A stretch of 64,000 nucleotides of DNA, from positions 2,480,001-2,544,000 of the forward strand of contig CAXXGW010000009.1 of NCBI GenBank assembly GCA_963666755.2. Direction: 5' to 3'. Under the pieces are notes generated by a model. The model was not told the DNA's origin and ran no database searches. It saw nothing but the letters and a program-made list of their open reading frames with translations. Below are positions 17,434 through 25,207 of this stretch, piece by piece (position 1 is the first letter of the stretch; each line of letters starts with the position of its first letter). The stretch comes from CAXXOK01 sp963666755 (GTDB lineage: Bacteria; Bacillota; Clostridia; Christensenellales; Aristaeellaceae). The position numbers and the translations under genes are program-made.

Positions 17434-17779
17434 CTGGAAAGACGTCGGTGTTCGGGCATTCAAAACGCTGGTACAGGCGTTTATCGCATCCATCGGCTTG
17501 TCCATCGCATCCGGGCATACGCTGGACACTGTTTTAACCTCCGCGCTCGCAGCGGCGGTTTCCGCGCTATGGAACGGCGTTCTGTCGCCTGTCTGGAAGG
17601 CTATCGGGCAGAAGGCCGACGAGGTGATTGTGGCGCCGGAAACTGAACAGGTCAGTAAGACAGATGGTGGAATGGTGCAGGTTGATGTTACTGCCTGCGA
17701 CGGCGCTACGGTCACAGAGGTGAACGCGGCGCTGAAACAGGCCGCAAAGGACGCCACGGGAGCCATCAGGAACGGCTAA
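17375..17779 (+). CDS. r1t-type holin
   Basis: A 134-residue protein. ATG 17375 is chosen because AAGAAAGGGG is placed correctly; the long upstream extension in the same frame lies over the previous gene. The segment DWKDVGVRAFKTLVQAFIASIG followed by TLDTVLTSALAAAVSALWNGV is typical of r1t holins, with two membrane segments (about residues 27-50 and 55-72). Holins make lesions that let the endolysin reach the wall. The C-terminal 55 residues are polar and negatively charged. A terminator follows 7 bases after the stop. Confidence 0.78.
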   Translation: MKLFFKNAWAKLVLIFTVVDWKDVGVRAFKTLVQAFIASIGLSIASGHTLDTVLTSALAAAVSALWNGVLSPVWKAIGQKADEVIVAPETEQVSKTDGGMVQVDVTACDGATVTEVNAALKQAAKDATGAIRNG

Positions 17780-17785
17780 ACTCAT

Positions 17786-17817
17786 AAGACCCCCGCCTAC
17801 TCGGCAGGGGTCTTTTT
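17786..17817 (+). terminator. Rho-independent terminator after the holin gene
   Basis: AAGACCCC (17786-17793) pairs with GGGGTCTT (17807-17814), followed by TTT. It ends the late phage transcript. It overlaps the last codons of the converging small gene on the other strand. Confidence 0.85.
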
Positions 17818-17970
17818 GCGTCTGTCTGGACGGTACGGTGCATCCTCCGGGATCAGCCACACCCCCGCGATTTTAATCGCCTCCGGGTGCAGCCCGCGCC
17901 GGATGCGGTCGCGGATGGTCTGCGGGGTGACGCCGTGCTGCTTGGCATAGTCTGCGATGCTGATGTTCAT
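17797..17970 (-). CDS. Small helix-turn-helix protein (excisionase/MerR-like)
   Basis: A 57-residue protein read leftward. The ATG at 17970 (GGAG upstream) is preferred to one 20 codons earlier. It reads MNISIADYAKQHGVTPQTIRDR..., a winged helix-turn-helix of the excisionase/MerR N-terminal type (helix-turn-helix about residues 4-25), followed by a beta wing with IKIAGVWLIPEDAPY. Such proteins bind phage attachment DNA or promoters. It follows the gene at 17972-18220 with one base between, so the two form one transcript. Confidence 0.68.
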   Translation of the reverse strand: MNISIADYAKQHGVTPQTIRDRIRRGLHPEAIKIAGVWLIPEDAPYRPDRRKKTPAE

Positions 17971-17971
17971 G

Positions 17972-18220
17972 TTAAAACTCCGTGACGCGCTCGGCTCCGC
18001 GTTCGATCTCAGCCCAGTCGTACACCTCACCGGTGCCCTGCATGGCGGCGGCTTCTTCGGCGGTTTCCGCGCCCTCGATGTTCTCGTACTGGGTGGACTT
18101 GGCTACTTCCAGCGTCAGTTCGACCGGGAAAGCGGTTTCCTCGTACACGTAGGCTTTGCCGGAATCATCCACGAATGCTACCATGTTATAGGCGTTGGTT
18201 TCTACAAAATATCGTTTCAT
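17972..18220 (-). CDS. Small acidic protein of the prophage right end, unknown
   Basis: An 82-residue, strongly acidic protein preceded by AGGAGGTAACCC. It starts MKRYFVETNAYNMVAFVDD and has a beta-rich first half and Glu/Ala-rich second half. It is the first gene of a two-gene reverse-strand unit with the helix-turn-helix protein, both driven by the operator-containing promoter at 18273-18301. No family recognised. Its high acidity may suit a DNA mimic or anti-repressor, but that is only a guess. Confidence 0.6.
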   Translation of the reverse strand: MKRYFVETNAYNMVAFVDDSGKAYVYEETAFPVELTLEVAKSTQYENIEGAETAEEAAAMQGTGEVYDWAEIERGAERVTEF

Positions 18221-18272
18221 TGGGTTACCTCCTGCCCGCCGGTGTCCGGCCGCGGCTGTTTTCCATATCTGT

Positions 18273-18301
18273 ATTATACGTCGATTGCGACGTAAAGTAA
18301 A
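18273..18301 (-). promoter_or_regulatory. Promoter with a palindromic operator between -35 and -10
   Basis: Reading leftward: -35 TTTACT (18296-18301), 17-base spacer, perfect -10 TATAAT (18273-18278). The spacer holds a perfect inverted repeat ACGTCG-N4-CGACGT (18278-18293). A dimeric repressor bound there would block RNA polymerase. It drives the two small reverse genes. Confidence 0.75.
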
Positions 18302-18319
18302 TAGGTTTTGAAAAATAAT

Positions 18320-18338
18320 TGTTGCCTATATGTTGCCT
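18320..18338. repeat. Short direct repeats, candidate integrase arm sites
   Basis: TGTTGCCT occurs at 18320-18327 and 18331-18338, exactly 11 bases (one helical turn) apart. Such phased repeats near a tRNA gene at a prophage end resemble arm-type sites bound by tyrosine integrases. No integrase is in the window, so the call is an inference. Confidence 0.4.
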
Positions 18339-18383
18339 GTCCACATTGCGTGGAACAACATCGGACGCATTTAAACAAACAAT

Positions 18384-18417
18384 AAAAAAGCCTTGTAAGC
18401 TTTAACTTACAAGGCTT
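18384..18417 (-). terminator. Terminator of the tRNA-Ser pair
   Basis: A perfect 12-pair stem AAGCCTTGTAAG / CTTACAAGGCTT (18388-18399 with 18406-18417), followed in the leftward direction by a T-run (18384-18388). It begins directly after the encoded CCA of tRNA-Ser(GCT). Confidence 0.88.
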
Positions 18418-18509
18418 TGGCGGAGAAGGAGAGATTTGAACTCTCGCGCCGGTTAACCCAGCCTACTCCCTTAGCAGGGGAGCCCCTTCGACCTCTTGGG
18501 TACTTCTCC
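18418..18509 (-). tRNA. tRNA-Ser (anticodon GCT)
   Basis: A 92-base class II tRNA with encoded CCA at its 3' end. Acceptor arms GGAGAAG and CTTCTCC pair with discriminator G. Anticodon loop CTGCTAA gives GCT, reading AGC/AGU. The long variable arm fits serine. The T-arm has GTTCAAATC. It lies 22 bases from the other tRNA-Ser and shares its promoter. Confidence 0.95.
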
Positions 18510-18531
18510 ATGAGGCAGAACGTGATGCAAT

Positions 18532-18620
18532 TGGCGGAGAGAGAGGGATTCGAACCCCCGGTGCCTCTCGGCATCACTGGTTTTCAAGACCAGCGCCATC
18601 AACCGCTCGGCCATCTCTCC
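18532..18620 (-). tRNA. tRNA-Ser (anticodon TGA)
   Basis: An 89-base class II tRNA with encoded CCA. Acceptor arm GGAGAGA/TCTCTCC, anticodon stem CTGGT/ACCAG around TTGAAAA gives TGA, reading UCA and related Ser codons. Long variable arm (GTGATGCCGAGAGGCAC). First of the two serine tRNAs after the promoter at 18642-18670. Confidence 0.95.
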
Positions 18621-18641
18621 ATTTCGGAACCAGCAGACACG

Positions 18642-18670
18642 ATTATACCAGATGGTTTTTTCAAAGTCAA
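18642..18670 (-). promoter_or_regulatory. Promoter of the tRNA-Ser operon
   Basis: Leftward: TTGACT (18665-18670), 17-base spacer, TATAAT (18642-18647). It starts about 15 bases before the first tRNA. Near-consensus, as expected for stable RNA. Confidence 0.88.
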
Positions 18671-18818
18671 CTGCAAATTGGCCTTCCGTGCCCTTTTCTG
18701 TGGAAAGCTATGCCGGGAAATGATCCTGTGGCAACAGAAACGGCGCCCGCGCACAGGTTGGATTTCCTGCGCGGCGGACACCGCCATGATATCCTGAAAG
18801 GCTTACCGAAGCAAAACG

Positions 18819-19640
18819 TCAGGGTTGCGGGGTGCTGCGCATGCAGAGGTAGCTCAGCGGTAAACTGCCCAACGCCCCCAGCAGTTGCAGGGTCGGCCAC
18901 TCCCGCTGGATAAAGCGCATCACGCGGGAGAGGATCAGCACCCATTGCGCACCCAGCGCCATCATGCGGCCCTGATCCTCGCTGGTAACCACATCCACAG
19001 CATGGCGAACCGCCGGAATCAGCGTGAGGATCATGAGTAGCATCGGCACGCCGATTAGCACGGTTAGCGTCAGCGCCCGGTTGCGGCGCATGCAGCAAGC
19101 CAGCAGGTAGAAGATGCTCGTCCACTCCAGTGTGTAGAGCAGATTCGCGGGCAGCGTTTGCAGCGCATCACGCAGCGACGCGCCAAACAGCGTGGGGCCG
19201 TCCATGGTGCCAAACAGTTGCTCAAACGTGTATTGATCGGGCCGCACCTGCGAAAGGGCCAGCGTGAAAGCACCCGTAAGCATGCTCAACAGCAGCGTGC
19301 CCAGCAGCAGCACCGCCATGCCTGCAAACAGCGCCAGCAGGTTCCCCAGCCAGACGGAAAAACGGGAAGTGCCGAACCGCAGCAGGAATCGCGTGGACTG
19401 GTTCGCTACCACCATCGCACTTACCAGCGCGACCACCAGCGTCAGCGCAAGATCCGCGTACACGCCGGCATAGGGATAGCGGAAGGAGAACACCAGCGGC
19501 AGCACAAGCGATACCAGCTGCACCCCCAGCAGGATGGCCAGCACCGCCAGCACCGTACGCCCCAGCGCCTTCCAGTGGTAGCGCAGTACGCCGTTCAGGC
19601 GCGCGCTGCGCCAGTAACCCAGGTCAAGCATGGTTTGCAT
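18819..19640 (-). CDS. ABC transporter permease subunit
   Basis: A 273-residue membrane protein with about six hydrophobic segments (e.g. residues 28-50, 62-80, 92-120, 166-182, 190-212). The sequence has no motif naming a substrate. It partners with the ATPase gene upstream, which overlaps it by 17 bases, so the pair forms an ABC-2-like exporter. Two-gene units of this kind with an upstream palindromic operator are often GntR-controlled in Firmicutes (ytr-type), but no regulator gene is adjacent here. Substrate unknown. Confidence 0.75.
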   Translation of the reverse strand: MQTMLDLGYWRSARLNGVLRYHWKALGRTVLAVLAILLGVQLVSLVLPLVFSFRYPYAGVYADLALTLVVALVSAMVVANQSTRFLLRFGTSRFSVWLGNLLALFAGMAVLLLGTLLLSMLTGAFTLALSQVRPDQYTFEQLFGTMDGPTLFGASLRDALQTLPANLLYTLEWTSIFYLLACCMRRNRALTLTVLIGVPMLLMILTLIPAVRHAVDVVTSEDQGRMMALGAQWVLILSRVMRFIQREWPTLQLLGALGSLPLSYLCMRSTPQP

Positions 19641-20556
19641 GGCGTTGGGCCTCCTCTTCCTCGGTCAGGAACACAAACAGGCGTTGCAGCCCGACCGGCG
19701 CGGTGCGTACGCGCGGGTCCGCCGCGATGCGCGCGGCATCGTCCGGCGTTTTTAACTGCACATGGCGTACAAGCGAGCCGGCAAGCTCTTCCTCTTTCAG
19801 GAGGGGCAGGCCTTCGGTCAGCTCGCGCACCGCATCCGGCGCGCCGGATACGCTCAGGTAACCCTCCTGCAGCTGCGCCACGGTGCCCGCGCACAGCAGC
19901 CGCCCGGCATCGATCAGCACGGCGGAATCCAACACACGGGCCACCTCGTCGATCAGGTGGGTGGACAGCAGGAACGTCCGCTGCGGATGGCGGTGTTTTT
20001 CCTCCAGCAGCTGGTCGTAAAAGCGCTCACGCATCACCGCATCCAGCCCCAGACTGGGCTCGTCAAACACGGTCAGGGCCGCGCCGCTTGCCAGGCCTAC
20101 GCTCAGCATCAGGCCGGTTTGCATCCCGCGGCTAAAGGTTTTCATGCGCTTATCCAGCGGCAGGGCAAAGCGCTCAACCAACTCGCGCGCGTATGCCTCA
20201 TCCCACGCGGGGAACAGCCCGCGACAGACGAAAAACAGATCCCGGATGCGGTTCAGACGGCCGAAGTCCGGCGTATCACCGATCATGCACAGCTTGCCCA
20301 GCGCGCGCGCATGGTCGAACACCGCCTCGCCGTCCACCGTCACGGCACCCGCATTGGGCTTGAGCTGCCCGCCCACGATGCGCAGCAGCGTGCTCTTGCC
20401 CGCACCGTTGCGGCCCAGTAGGCCCACAATTTCGCCCGCAGGCAGCGTCAGGCTCAGGGCATCCAGTGCCCTGGTGGTACGAAAGCGGCGGCTGACCCCT
20501 TCCACCTGTAAAAGCGGCGGCACACCCTGCGCCGCGGTTTGTCCGTTCGTTTGCAT
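19624..20556 (-). CDS. ABC transporter ATP-binding protein (YtrB-like)
   Basis: A 310-residue protein. ATG 20556 follows GGGAGGTTGCC; an upstream extension in the same frame lacks such a site. Walker A GRNGAGKS at residues 48-55 (K54), signature FSRGMQ near residue 140, Walker B TVFDEPSLGLD, and H-loop STHLIDE are all intact. The MIGDTPDF and VCRGLFPAWD stretches resemble YtrB and related ATPases for exporters of lipid-targeting or small compounds. The last 80 residues are an extra C-terminal domain. It pairs with the permease at 18819-19640. Confidence 0.85.
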   Translation of the reverse strand: MQTNGQTAAQGVPPLLQVEGVSRRFRTTRALDALSLTLPAGEIVGLLGRNGAGKSTLLRIVGGQLKPNAGAVTVDGEAVFDHARALGKLCMIGDTPDFGRLNRIRDLFFVCRGLFPAWDEAYARELVERFALPLDKRMKTFSRGMQTGLMLSVGLASGAALTVFDEPSLGLDAVMRERFYDQLLEEKHRHPQRTFLLSTHLIDEVARVLDSAVLIDAGRLLCAGTVAQLQEGYLSVSGAPDAVRELTEGLPLLKEEELAGSLVRHVQLKTPDDAARIAADPRVRTAPVGLQRLFVFLTEEEEAQRHANHA

Positions 20557-20570
20557 TGGCAACCTCCCAT

Positions 20571-20604
20571 AACACGTACCGCAATTTGAAACGTGTTCAG
20601 TATA
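20571..20604 (-). promoter_or_regulatory. -10 element and palindromic operator of the ABC transporter operon
   Basis: Inverted repeat AACACGT (20571-20577) / ACGTGTT (20591-20597), 13 bases apart, lies just downstream of a leftward -10 TATACT (20599-20604), covering the likely start site. No good -35 is visible. This is the layout of an auto-repressed or ligand-controlled transporter. Confidence 0.5.
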
Positions 20605-20696
20605 CCCCCGGCGCGCGATTGCGCCAAGGGCAGCGCGCCTGAAAGCGTCACCCGGGCGGTTCAAACCCGCAGGCGGCGCATCCAACCCCACGAAGG

Positions 20697-20745
20697 AAAA
20701 ACCCCCGGCGGCCGGGCGCGCCCTGCGTGCCGATACCGTCGGGGG
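20697..20745 (-). terminator. Terminator after leuS
   Basis: In leftward direction CCCCCGACGG pairs with CCGCCGGGGG across a structured loop and is followed by TTTTT (20697-20701). It ends the glnS-GNAT-gltX-leuS operon. The 206 bases from here to the ABC ATPase start hold only this and the operator. Confidence 0.75.
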
Positions 20746-20763
20746 AACCGGCGTTTGCCGCCG

Positions 20764-23190
20764 TTATTTCAGGATCAGGTTACACAGGCGGCCGGGCACG
20801 AAAATCAGCTTGACCAGCGTGCGCCCCCCCAGGAAGGGCTGCAGGTCGGCGCGGGTGGGCAGCTCGCGCTGCGCCTGCTCCACCGTCATATCGGGGCTGA
20901 CGCGGATGTGCCCGCGCAGCTTGCCCGCCACCTGCACGGCGATGTCGATCTCCGTGCGCTTCATGGCCTGCTCGTCGTAAGTGGGCCAGGGGTCGAAGGC
21001 CATCTCGCTGCCGAAGCCCATCTGCTCCCACATTTCCTCGCAGATGTGCGGGGCCACCGGGGCCAGCAGCAGGATCAGCGTGCGCAGCTCGTCCCGGGTG
21101 CAGCCGCCCGCCGCGCCAAACTCGTTTACCAGCGTCATCATGGCGGCGATGGCGGTATTGTACTTCATGGCCTCGTAATCGTCGCCGACCTTCCTGATGG
21201 TTTCGTGCATCAGGGGGGTCAGCGCAGGCTGGAAGCCCTCACCCTCCTTAAGGGTGTCCATCAGCCGCCACACGCGGTCCAGAAACCGGCGGCAGCCGCG
21301 CGCGCCGTTGGTGCTCCACGGTATCGCCTGATCGAACGCGCCCATGAACATCTCGTACAGGCGGGTGGCGTCCGCGCCGATCTCGGCGATGCAATCGTCG
21401 GGGTTGACGACGTTGCCACGGGACTTGCTCATTTTTTCGCCGTTCTCGCCCAGGATCATGCCGTGGCTAGTGCGCTTCTGGTACGGTTCGGCGCAGGGCA
21501 CGGCCCCGATATCGTACAGGAACAGATGCCAGAACCGGCTGTACAGCAGGTGCAGCGTGGTGTGCTCCATGCCGCCGTTGTACCAGTCCACATTCATCCA
21601 GTATTGCAGGGCTTCGGGGCTGGCCAGCGCCTGATCGTCCTGCGGGTCGCAATAGCGCAGGAAGTACCAGCTGGAGCCCGCCCACTGGGGCATGGTGTCG
21701 GTTTCCCGTTTCGCGGGCGCGCCGCACACGGGGCAGACGGTGTTCACCCAGCTGTCGATCTTGGCCAGCGGGCTTTCGCCGTTGTCGGTCGGCTCATAGT
21801 TTTCCACGTTGGGCAAGCGCACGGGCAGCTGATCTTCCGGCACAGGCACCGTGCCGCAATGCGGGCAGTGCACCACGGGGATCGGCTCGCCCCAGTAACG
21901 CTGGCGGCTGAAAACCCAGTCGCGCAGCTTGTAATTGACCTTGCGCTCCCCCAGCCCTTTTTCCATCAGCCAGTCGATGATGCGCTTCTTGGCCTCGGCC
22001 ACGCGCAGGCCGTTGAGGAAGTCGCTGTTCACCAGCACGCCGTCCTGCACGTCGGTGTAGGCCTCGCGGGTCACATCGCCGCCCGCGATCACCTCCACAA
22101 CCGGCAGGTGGAACACCTGCGCAAACTCAAAGTCGCGGGTATCGTGCGCAGGCACGGCCATAATCGCGCCGGTGCCGTAGCTCATCAGCACATAATCGCT
22201 GGCCCATACGGGTATCTTCTGCCCGTTTACAGGGTTGACCGCCCAAAGCCCGCGCAGGGGTACGCCGGTCTTTTCCTTATTCAGCTCCGTACGCTCAAAA
22301 TCGCTCTTGCGGGCGGCGGCTTCGCGGTAGGCGCGCACCTCGTCCGGGTTTTCAAATTTGGGCAGGTATTTGTCGATCAGCGGATGCTCAGGGCTAACGA
22401 CCATGTAGGTCGCGCCGAACAGCGTATCCGGACGGGTGGTGAACACGCGCAGCGCCTCGTCCGTATCCGCGATGCGGAAATCCACCTCCGCGCCCTCGCT
22501 GCGGCCGATCCAGTTGCGCTGCTGGATTTTCACCTTCTCGATAAAATCCACATTGTCCAACCCGTCCAGCAGCTTCTGGGCGTAGTCGGTAATGCGCAGC
22601 ATCCACTGGCTCTTGACCTTGCGAACCACCTCGCCGCCGCAGCGCTCACACACGCCGTTGACAACCTCTTCATTCGCCAGCCCGCACTTGCAGCTGGTAC
22701 ACCAGTTGATGGGCATCTCTGCCTTGTAGGCGAGGCCGTGTTTCAAAAGCTGCAGGAAAATCCACTGCGTCCAGCGGTAGTACTTGGGGTCGGTGGTATC
22801 CACCTCGCGGCTGTAATCAAACGAGAACCCGAGCTTTTGCAGCTGCTCCCGGAAATGGTGGATGTTCTGCTGCGTCACAATCGAGGGATGCACATGGTTC
22901 TTGATGGCATAGTTTTCCGCCGGCAGGCCGAAGGCGTCATAGCCGATGGGGTAGAGCACGTTGTAGCCTTCCATGCGGCGCTTGCGGGCGATCACGTCCA
23001 TCGCGGTATAGCTGCGCGGGTGCCCTACGTGCAGCCCCGCGCCGCTGGGGTAGGGAAACTCCACCAGCGCATAATACTTGGGCTTGTCGCTGGGAAACTG
23101 CGCCTGAAAGGTGCCTTGCGCAAGCCAACGGGCCTGCCACTTGGTTTCGATGCTCGCCGGTTCATACGGGGGACGCTGTTCCTGATTCAT
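20764..23190 (-). CDS. leuS: Leucyl-tRNA synthetase
   Basis: An 808-residue class I synthetase that charges tRNA-Leu in the cytoplasm. The ATP-binding motif HVGH is at residues 54-57 and KMSKS at 586-590. The connective editing (CP1) domain spans about 220-410, and zinc-binding Cys pairs are visible (CTSC, CERCG; HCPHCG, CPVCG). Length is usual for bacterial LeuRS. It starts with AAGGAGT well placed. It is the last gene of the reverse operon of three synthetases, which ends in the terminator at 20697-20745. No leucine T-box precedes it, so control is likely from the glnS promoter. Confidence 0.97.
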   Translation of the reverse strand: MNQEQRPPYEPASIETKWQARWLAQGTFQAQFPSDKPKYYALVEFPYPSGAGLHVGHPRSYTAMDVIARKRRMEGYNVLYPIGYDAFGLPAENYAIKNHVHPSIVTQQNIHHFREQLQKLGFSFDYSREVDTTDPKYYRWTQWIFLQLLKHGLAYKAEMPINWCTSCKCGLANEEVVNGVCERCGGEVVRKVKSQWMLRITDYAQKLLDGLDNVDFIEKVKIQQRNWIGRSEGAEVDFRIADTDEALRVFTTRPDTLFGATYMVVSPEHPLIDKYLPKFENPDEVRAYREAAARKSDFERTELNKEKTGVPLRGLWAVNPVNGQKIPVWASDYVLMSYGTGAIMAVPAHDTRDFEFAQVFHLPVVEVIAGGDVTREAYTDVQDGVLVNSDFLNGLRVAEAKKRIIDWLMEKGLGERKVNYKLRDWVFSRQRYWGEPIPVVHCPHCGTVPVPEDQLPVRLPNVENYEPTDNGESPLAKIDSWVNTVCPVCGAPAKRETDTMPQWAGSSWYFLRYCDPQDDQALASPEALQYWMNVDWYNGGMEHTTLHLLYSRFWHLFLYDIGAVPCAEPYQKRTSHGMILGENGEKMSKSRGNVVNPDDCIAEIGADATRLYEMFMGAFDQAIPWSTNGARGCRRFLDRVWRLMDTLKEGEGFQPALTPLMHETIRKVGDDYEAMKYNTAIAAMMTLVNEFGAAGGCTRDELRTLILLLAPVAPHICEEMWEQMGFGSEMAFDPWPTYDEQAMKRTEIDIAVQVAGKLRGHIRVSPDMTVEQAQRELPTRADLQPFLGGRTLVKLIFVPGRLCNLILK

Positions 23191-23251
23191 GCCAAAGACT
23201 CCTTATCATCCAATCGGTACGCGGCGGCAGCGCCGCGGGAATGGCCCGGGT

Positions 23252-24703
23252 TCAGGCGCTTAGCTTTTGCAGCGCCAGATCGATGCGCCGGAGGGATTCT
23301 TCCTTGCCCAGCAGGTAGGCGATTTCCGTCGCGCCGCCGGGGGTACTGGCCAGCCCCGACAGGGCTACGCGTACCGGCCACATCATCTGCCCGGTTTTAA
23401 GCCCGCTGCTTTCGGCCAGCGCCATCAGGCACTCCTTGAGCGGCTCCTCGTCAAAGGTCGGCAATGCCGCCAGCGCGGGGCGCGCCAGCGTGAGCGCCGT
23501 AAGCGCCACGGCCAGATCGGTTTTCATCTTTTTATGGGTGAAAAGTTCCACCTCGTATTCCGGCAGTTCCGCCAGAAAGCGAACCATGTCCGGCACGCGG
23601 TTGAACACCTCGGTACGGCCGTGCATCAGCTCGGCCAGACGGCGGTAATCCACCCCGCGGCCCGCCAGCGCCTGCTCAAACCACGGCGTAGCGGTGCGCA
23701 GGTAGGTTTCAAAATCCATCTTTTTAATATACTCGCTGTTGAACCACACGAGCTTTTCCATGTTGAAGATAGCCGGGGATTTGGACAGCCCGTCCAGATC
23801 GAATGCCTCCACCAGCTCCGGCAGGGTGAAGAACTCCCGCTCCTCCTTGGGGCACCAGCCGAGCAGCGCAATAAAGTTGAGGATGGCTTCCTTTACAAAG
23901 CCCTGCGCCAGCAAGTCCTCAAAGCTGGGATCGCCGTAGCGCTTGCTCAGCTTGCGGGTCGCGTCCTTCATGACCACGGGCAGGTGCACGTAGATCGGCG
24001 CCTGCCAGCCGAAGGCCTCGTACAGGAGGTTATATTTGGGGGTGGAACTGAGGTACTCGGTGCCGCGCATCACGTGCGTGATGGCCATCAGGTGATCGTC
24101 CACCACGTTGGCAAAGTTATAGGTGGGCAGGCCGTCCGCCTTGATGAGCACGTTATCGTCCAGCGTTTCGCAGGCGACCTCCACATGGCCGAAAAGCGCG
24201 TCCTCAAACCCCGCCACGCCGGTGGCAGGCACGTTCTGCCGGATCACGAACGGCTCGCCGCTTTGCATGCGGCGCTTGGCCTCGTCCCGGGGGATGTGCA
24301 GGCAATGCTTGTCGTACTTGAACTGCTCGCCGCGGGCCGTTGCCGCGTCGCGGCGCTCCTGCAGCTCTTCCTTGGTGCAAAAGCAGGGGTACGCCGCGCC
24401 GGTTTCGATCAGCTGCAGGGCATAGGGCAGGTACAGGTCGCGCCGCTGGGTCTGGATGTAAGGGCCGTAGGCACCGCCCACATCGGGGCCCTCGTCGTAG
24501 GTCAGGCCCGCCTCGCGCATGCTCTGGTAGATCAGCTCCACCGCGCCGGGCACTTCGCGCTCCTGATCGGTATCCTCAATGCGCAGGATGAAAACGCCGT
24601 TGTTTTTACGCGCGAACAGATAGGTATACAGGGCGGTGCGCAGACCGCCCAGATGCAGGTAGCCCGTCGGGCTGGGGGCAAACCGGGTGCGAACGTCAGC
24701 CAT
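23252..24703 (-). CDS. gltX: Glutamyl-tRNA synthetase
   Basis: A 483-residue class I synthetase. SPTGYLHLGG places the HIGH-type motif at residues 17-20, and KLSKR lies at residues 251-255. A Cys pair (YPCFC) near residue 108 may bind zinc as in many GluRS. The C-terminal helical anticodon-binding domain is complete. Since a GlnRS gene is in the same operon, this enzyme is expected to be specific for tRNA-Glu, but that cannot be read from sequence. It is preceded by AAGGAACC and separated from leuS by 61 bases. Confidence 0.96.
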   Translation of the reverse strand: MADVRTRFAPSPTGYLHLGGLRTALYTYLFARKNNGVFILRIEDTDQEREVPGAVELIYQSMREAGLTYDEGPDVGGAYGPYIQTQRRDLYLPYALQLIETGAAYPCFCTKEELQERRDAATARGEQFKYDKHCLHIPRDEAKRRMQSGEPFVIRQNVPATGVAGFEDALFGHVEVACETLDDNVLIKADGLPTYNFANVVDDHLMAITHVMRGTEYLSSTPKYNLLYEAFGWQAPIYVHLPVVMKDATRKLSKRYGDPSFEDLLAQGFVKEAILNFIALLGWCPKEEREFFTLPELVEAFDLDGLSKSPAIFNMEKLVWFNSEYIKKMDFETYLRTATPWFEQALAGRGVDYRRLAELMHGRTEVFNRVPDMVRFLAELPEYEVELFTHKKMKTDLAVALTALTLARPALAALPTFDEEPLKECLMALAESSGLKTGQMMWPVRVALSGLASTPGGATEIAYLLGKEESLRRIDLALQKLSA

Positions 24704-24766
24704 GCAAAGGTTCCTTTCCCAATGCCACCCGCGGCCGACCCTCGGGGTCGGGGCGCGGCTTGCGTA

Positions 24767-25207
24767 TTACAGTTGGAAGCGGTATACGGTTTCGCCGTCC
24801 ACCGTGCGGCCGTCCGGCACAAACCCGAAGCGGGTATACAGCGCGATGGCGGCCGCGTTGTCGGGCAGCACGCTCAGGTAAACCACGGGGCGCGCGGGCC
24901 TCTGGGCGCGGATTTCCGCCATGAGCAGGTGCAGCGTACCGCACCCGTAGCCCAGCCCCTGATAAGCCGCGTCGATCATCAGCCGGTCAATGCAGTAAGC
25001 CTGCTCCTCCGGGTCCAGCCCGTACAGGGCAAAGCCGACAAGCGTTTCCCCGGCATACACGCCGCGCGGGCACAGTTCCGGCATCACGGCCGCCTGCGCC
25101 ATGCTCAGGAGGTTGGGGGCTACAAAGCCGCGCTGCGGTTCGGTTACCTGCAACGCGAGCACCGCGTCCAGCGTGGCGCGCGTAACGGGGCGCAGGGTGA
25201 GGGTCAT
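24767..25207 (-). CDS. GNAT acetyltransferase, similar to diamine/spermidine acetyltransferases
   Basis: A 146-residue GNAT fold. The acetyl-CoA motif is around DAAYQGLGYGCGTLHLLMAE (residues about 85-104) and the C-terminal strand NAAAIALYTRFGFVPDG. The N-terminal EPQRGFVAPNLLSMAQA resembles BltD-type spermine/spermidine acetyltransferases, which is suggestive, not proof. Its ATG lies in an ATGA overlap with glnS, so it is translated with it. It sits oddly between two synthetase genes; a small-molecule or peptide acetylation role is unknown. Confidence 0.8.
   Translation of the reverse strand: MTLTLRPVTRATLDAVLALQVTEPQRGFVAPNLLSMAQAAVMPELCPRGVYAGETLVGFALYGLDPEEQAYCIDRLMIDAAYQGLGYGCGTLHLLMAEIRAQRPARPVVYLSVLPDNAAAIALYTRFGFVPDGRTVDGETVYRFQL

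Larger units (their letters stand above)
1..18350 (+). mobile_element. Prophage, right part (siphovirus-type, head to lysis)
   Basis: A collinear, tightly packed block of overlapping genes in standard long-tailed phage order: portal, minor capsid, scaffold, major capsid, connectors, tail terminator, tail tube, two chaperones, tape measure, Dit, tail-tip protein, fibres, endolysin, holin. It starts outside the window, so terminase, integrase and regulators are not seen. The right border is inferred to lie between the last small reverse gene (18220) and the tRNA-Ser terminator at 18384. No duplicated attachment core can be identified because the left end is absent. No stop-broken structural gene is visible apart from a small ORF near 2310, so the structural module looks functional. 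Confidence 0.92.

Noticed and set aside
18417..18797. Open frame across both tRNA-Ser genes
   Set aside because: It lies over two complete tRNAs and their promoter.
20593..23400. Long forward open frame over leuS
   Set aside because: Shadow of leuS on the other strand, His/Leu/Val-rich typical of antisense frames in GC-rich DNA.
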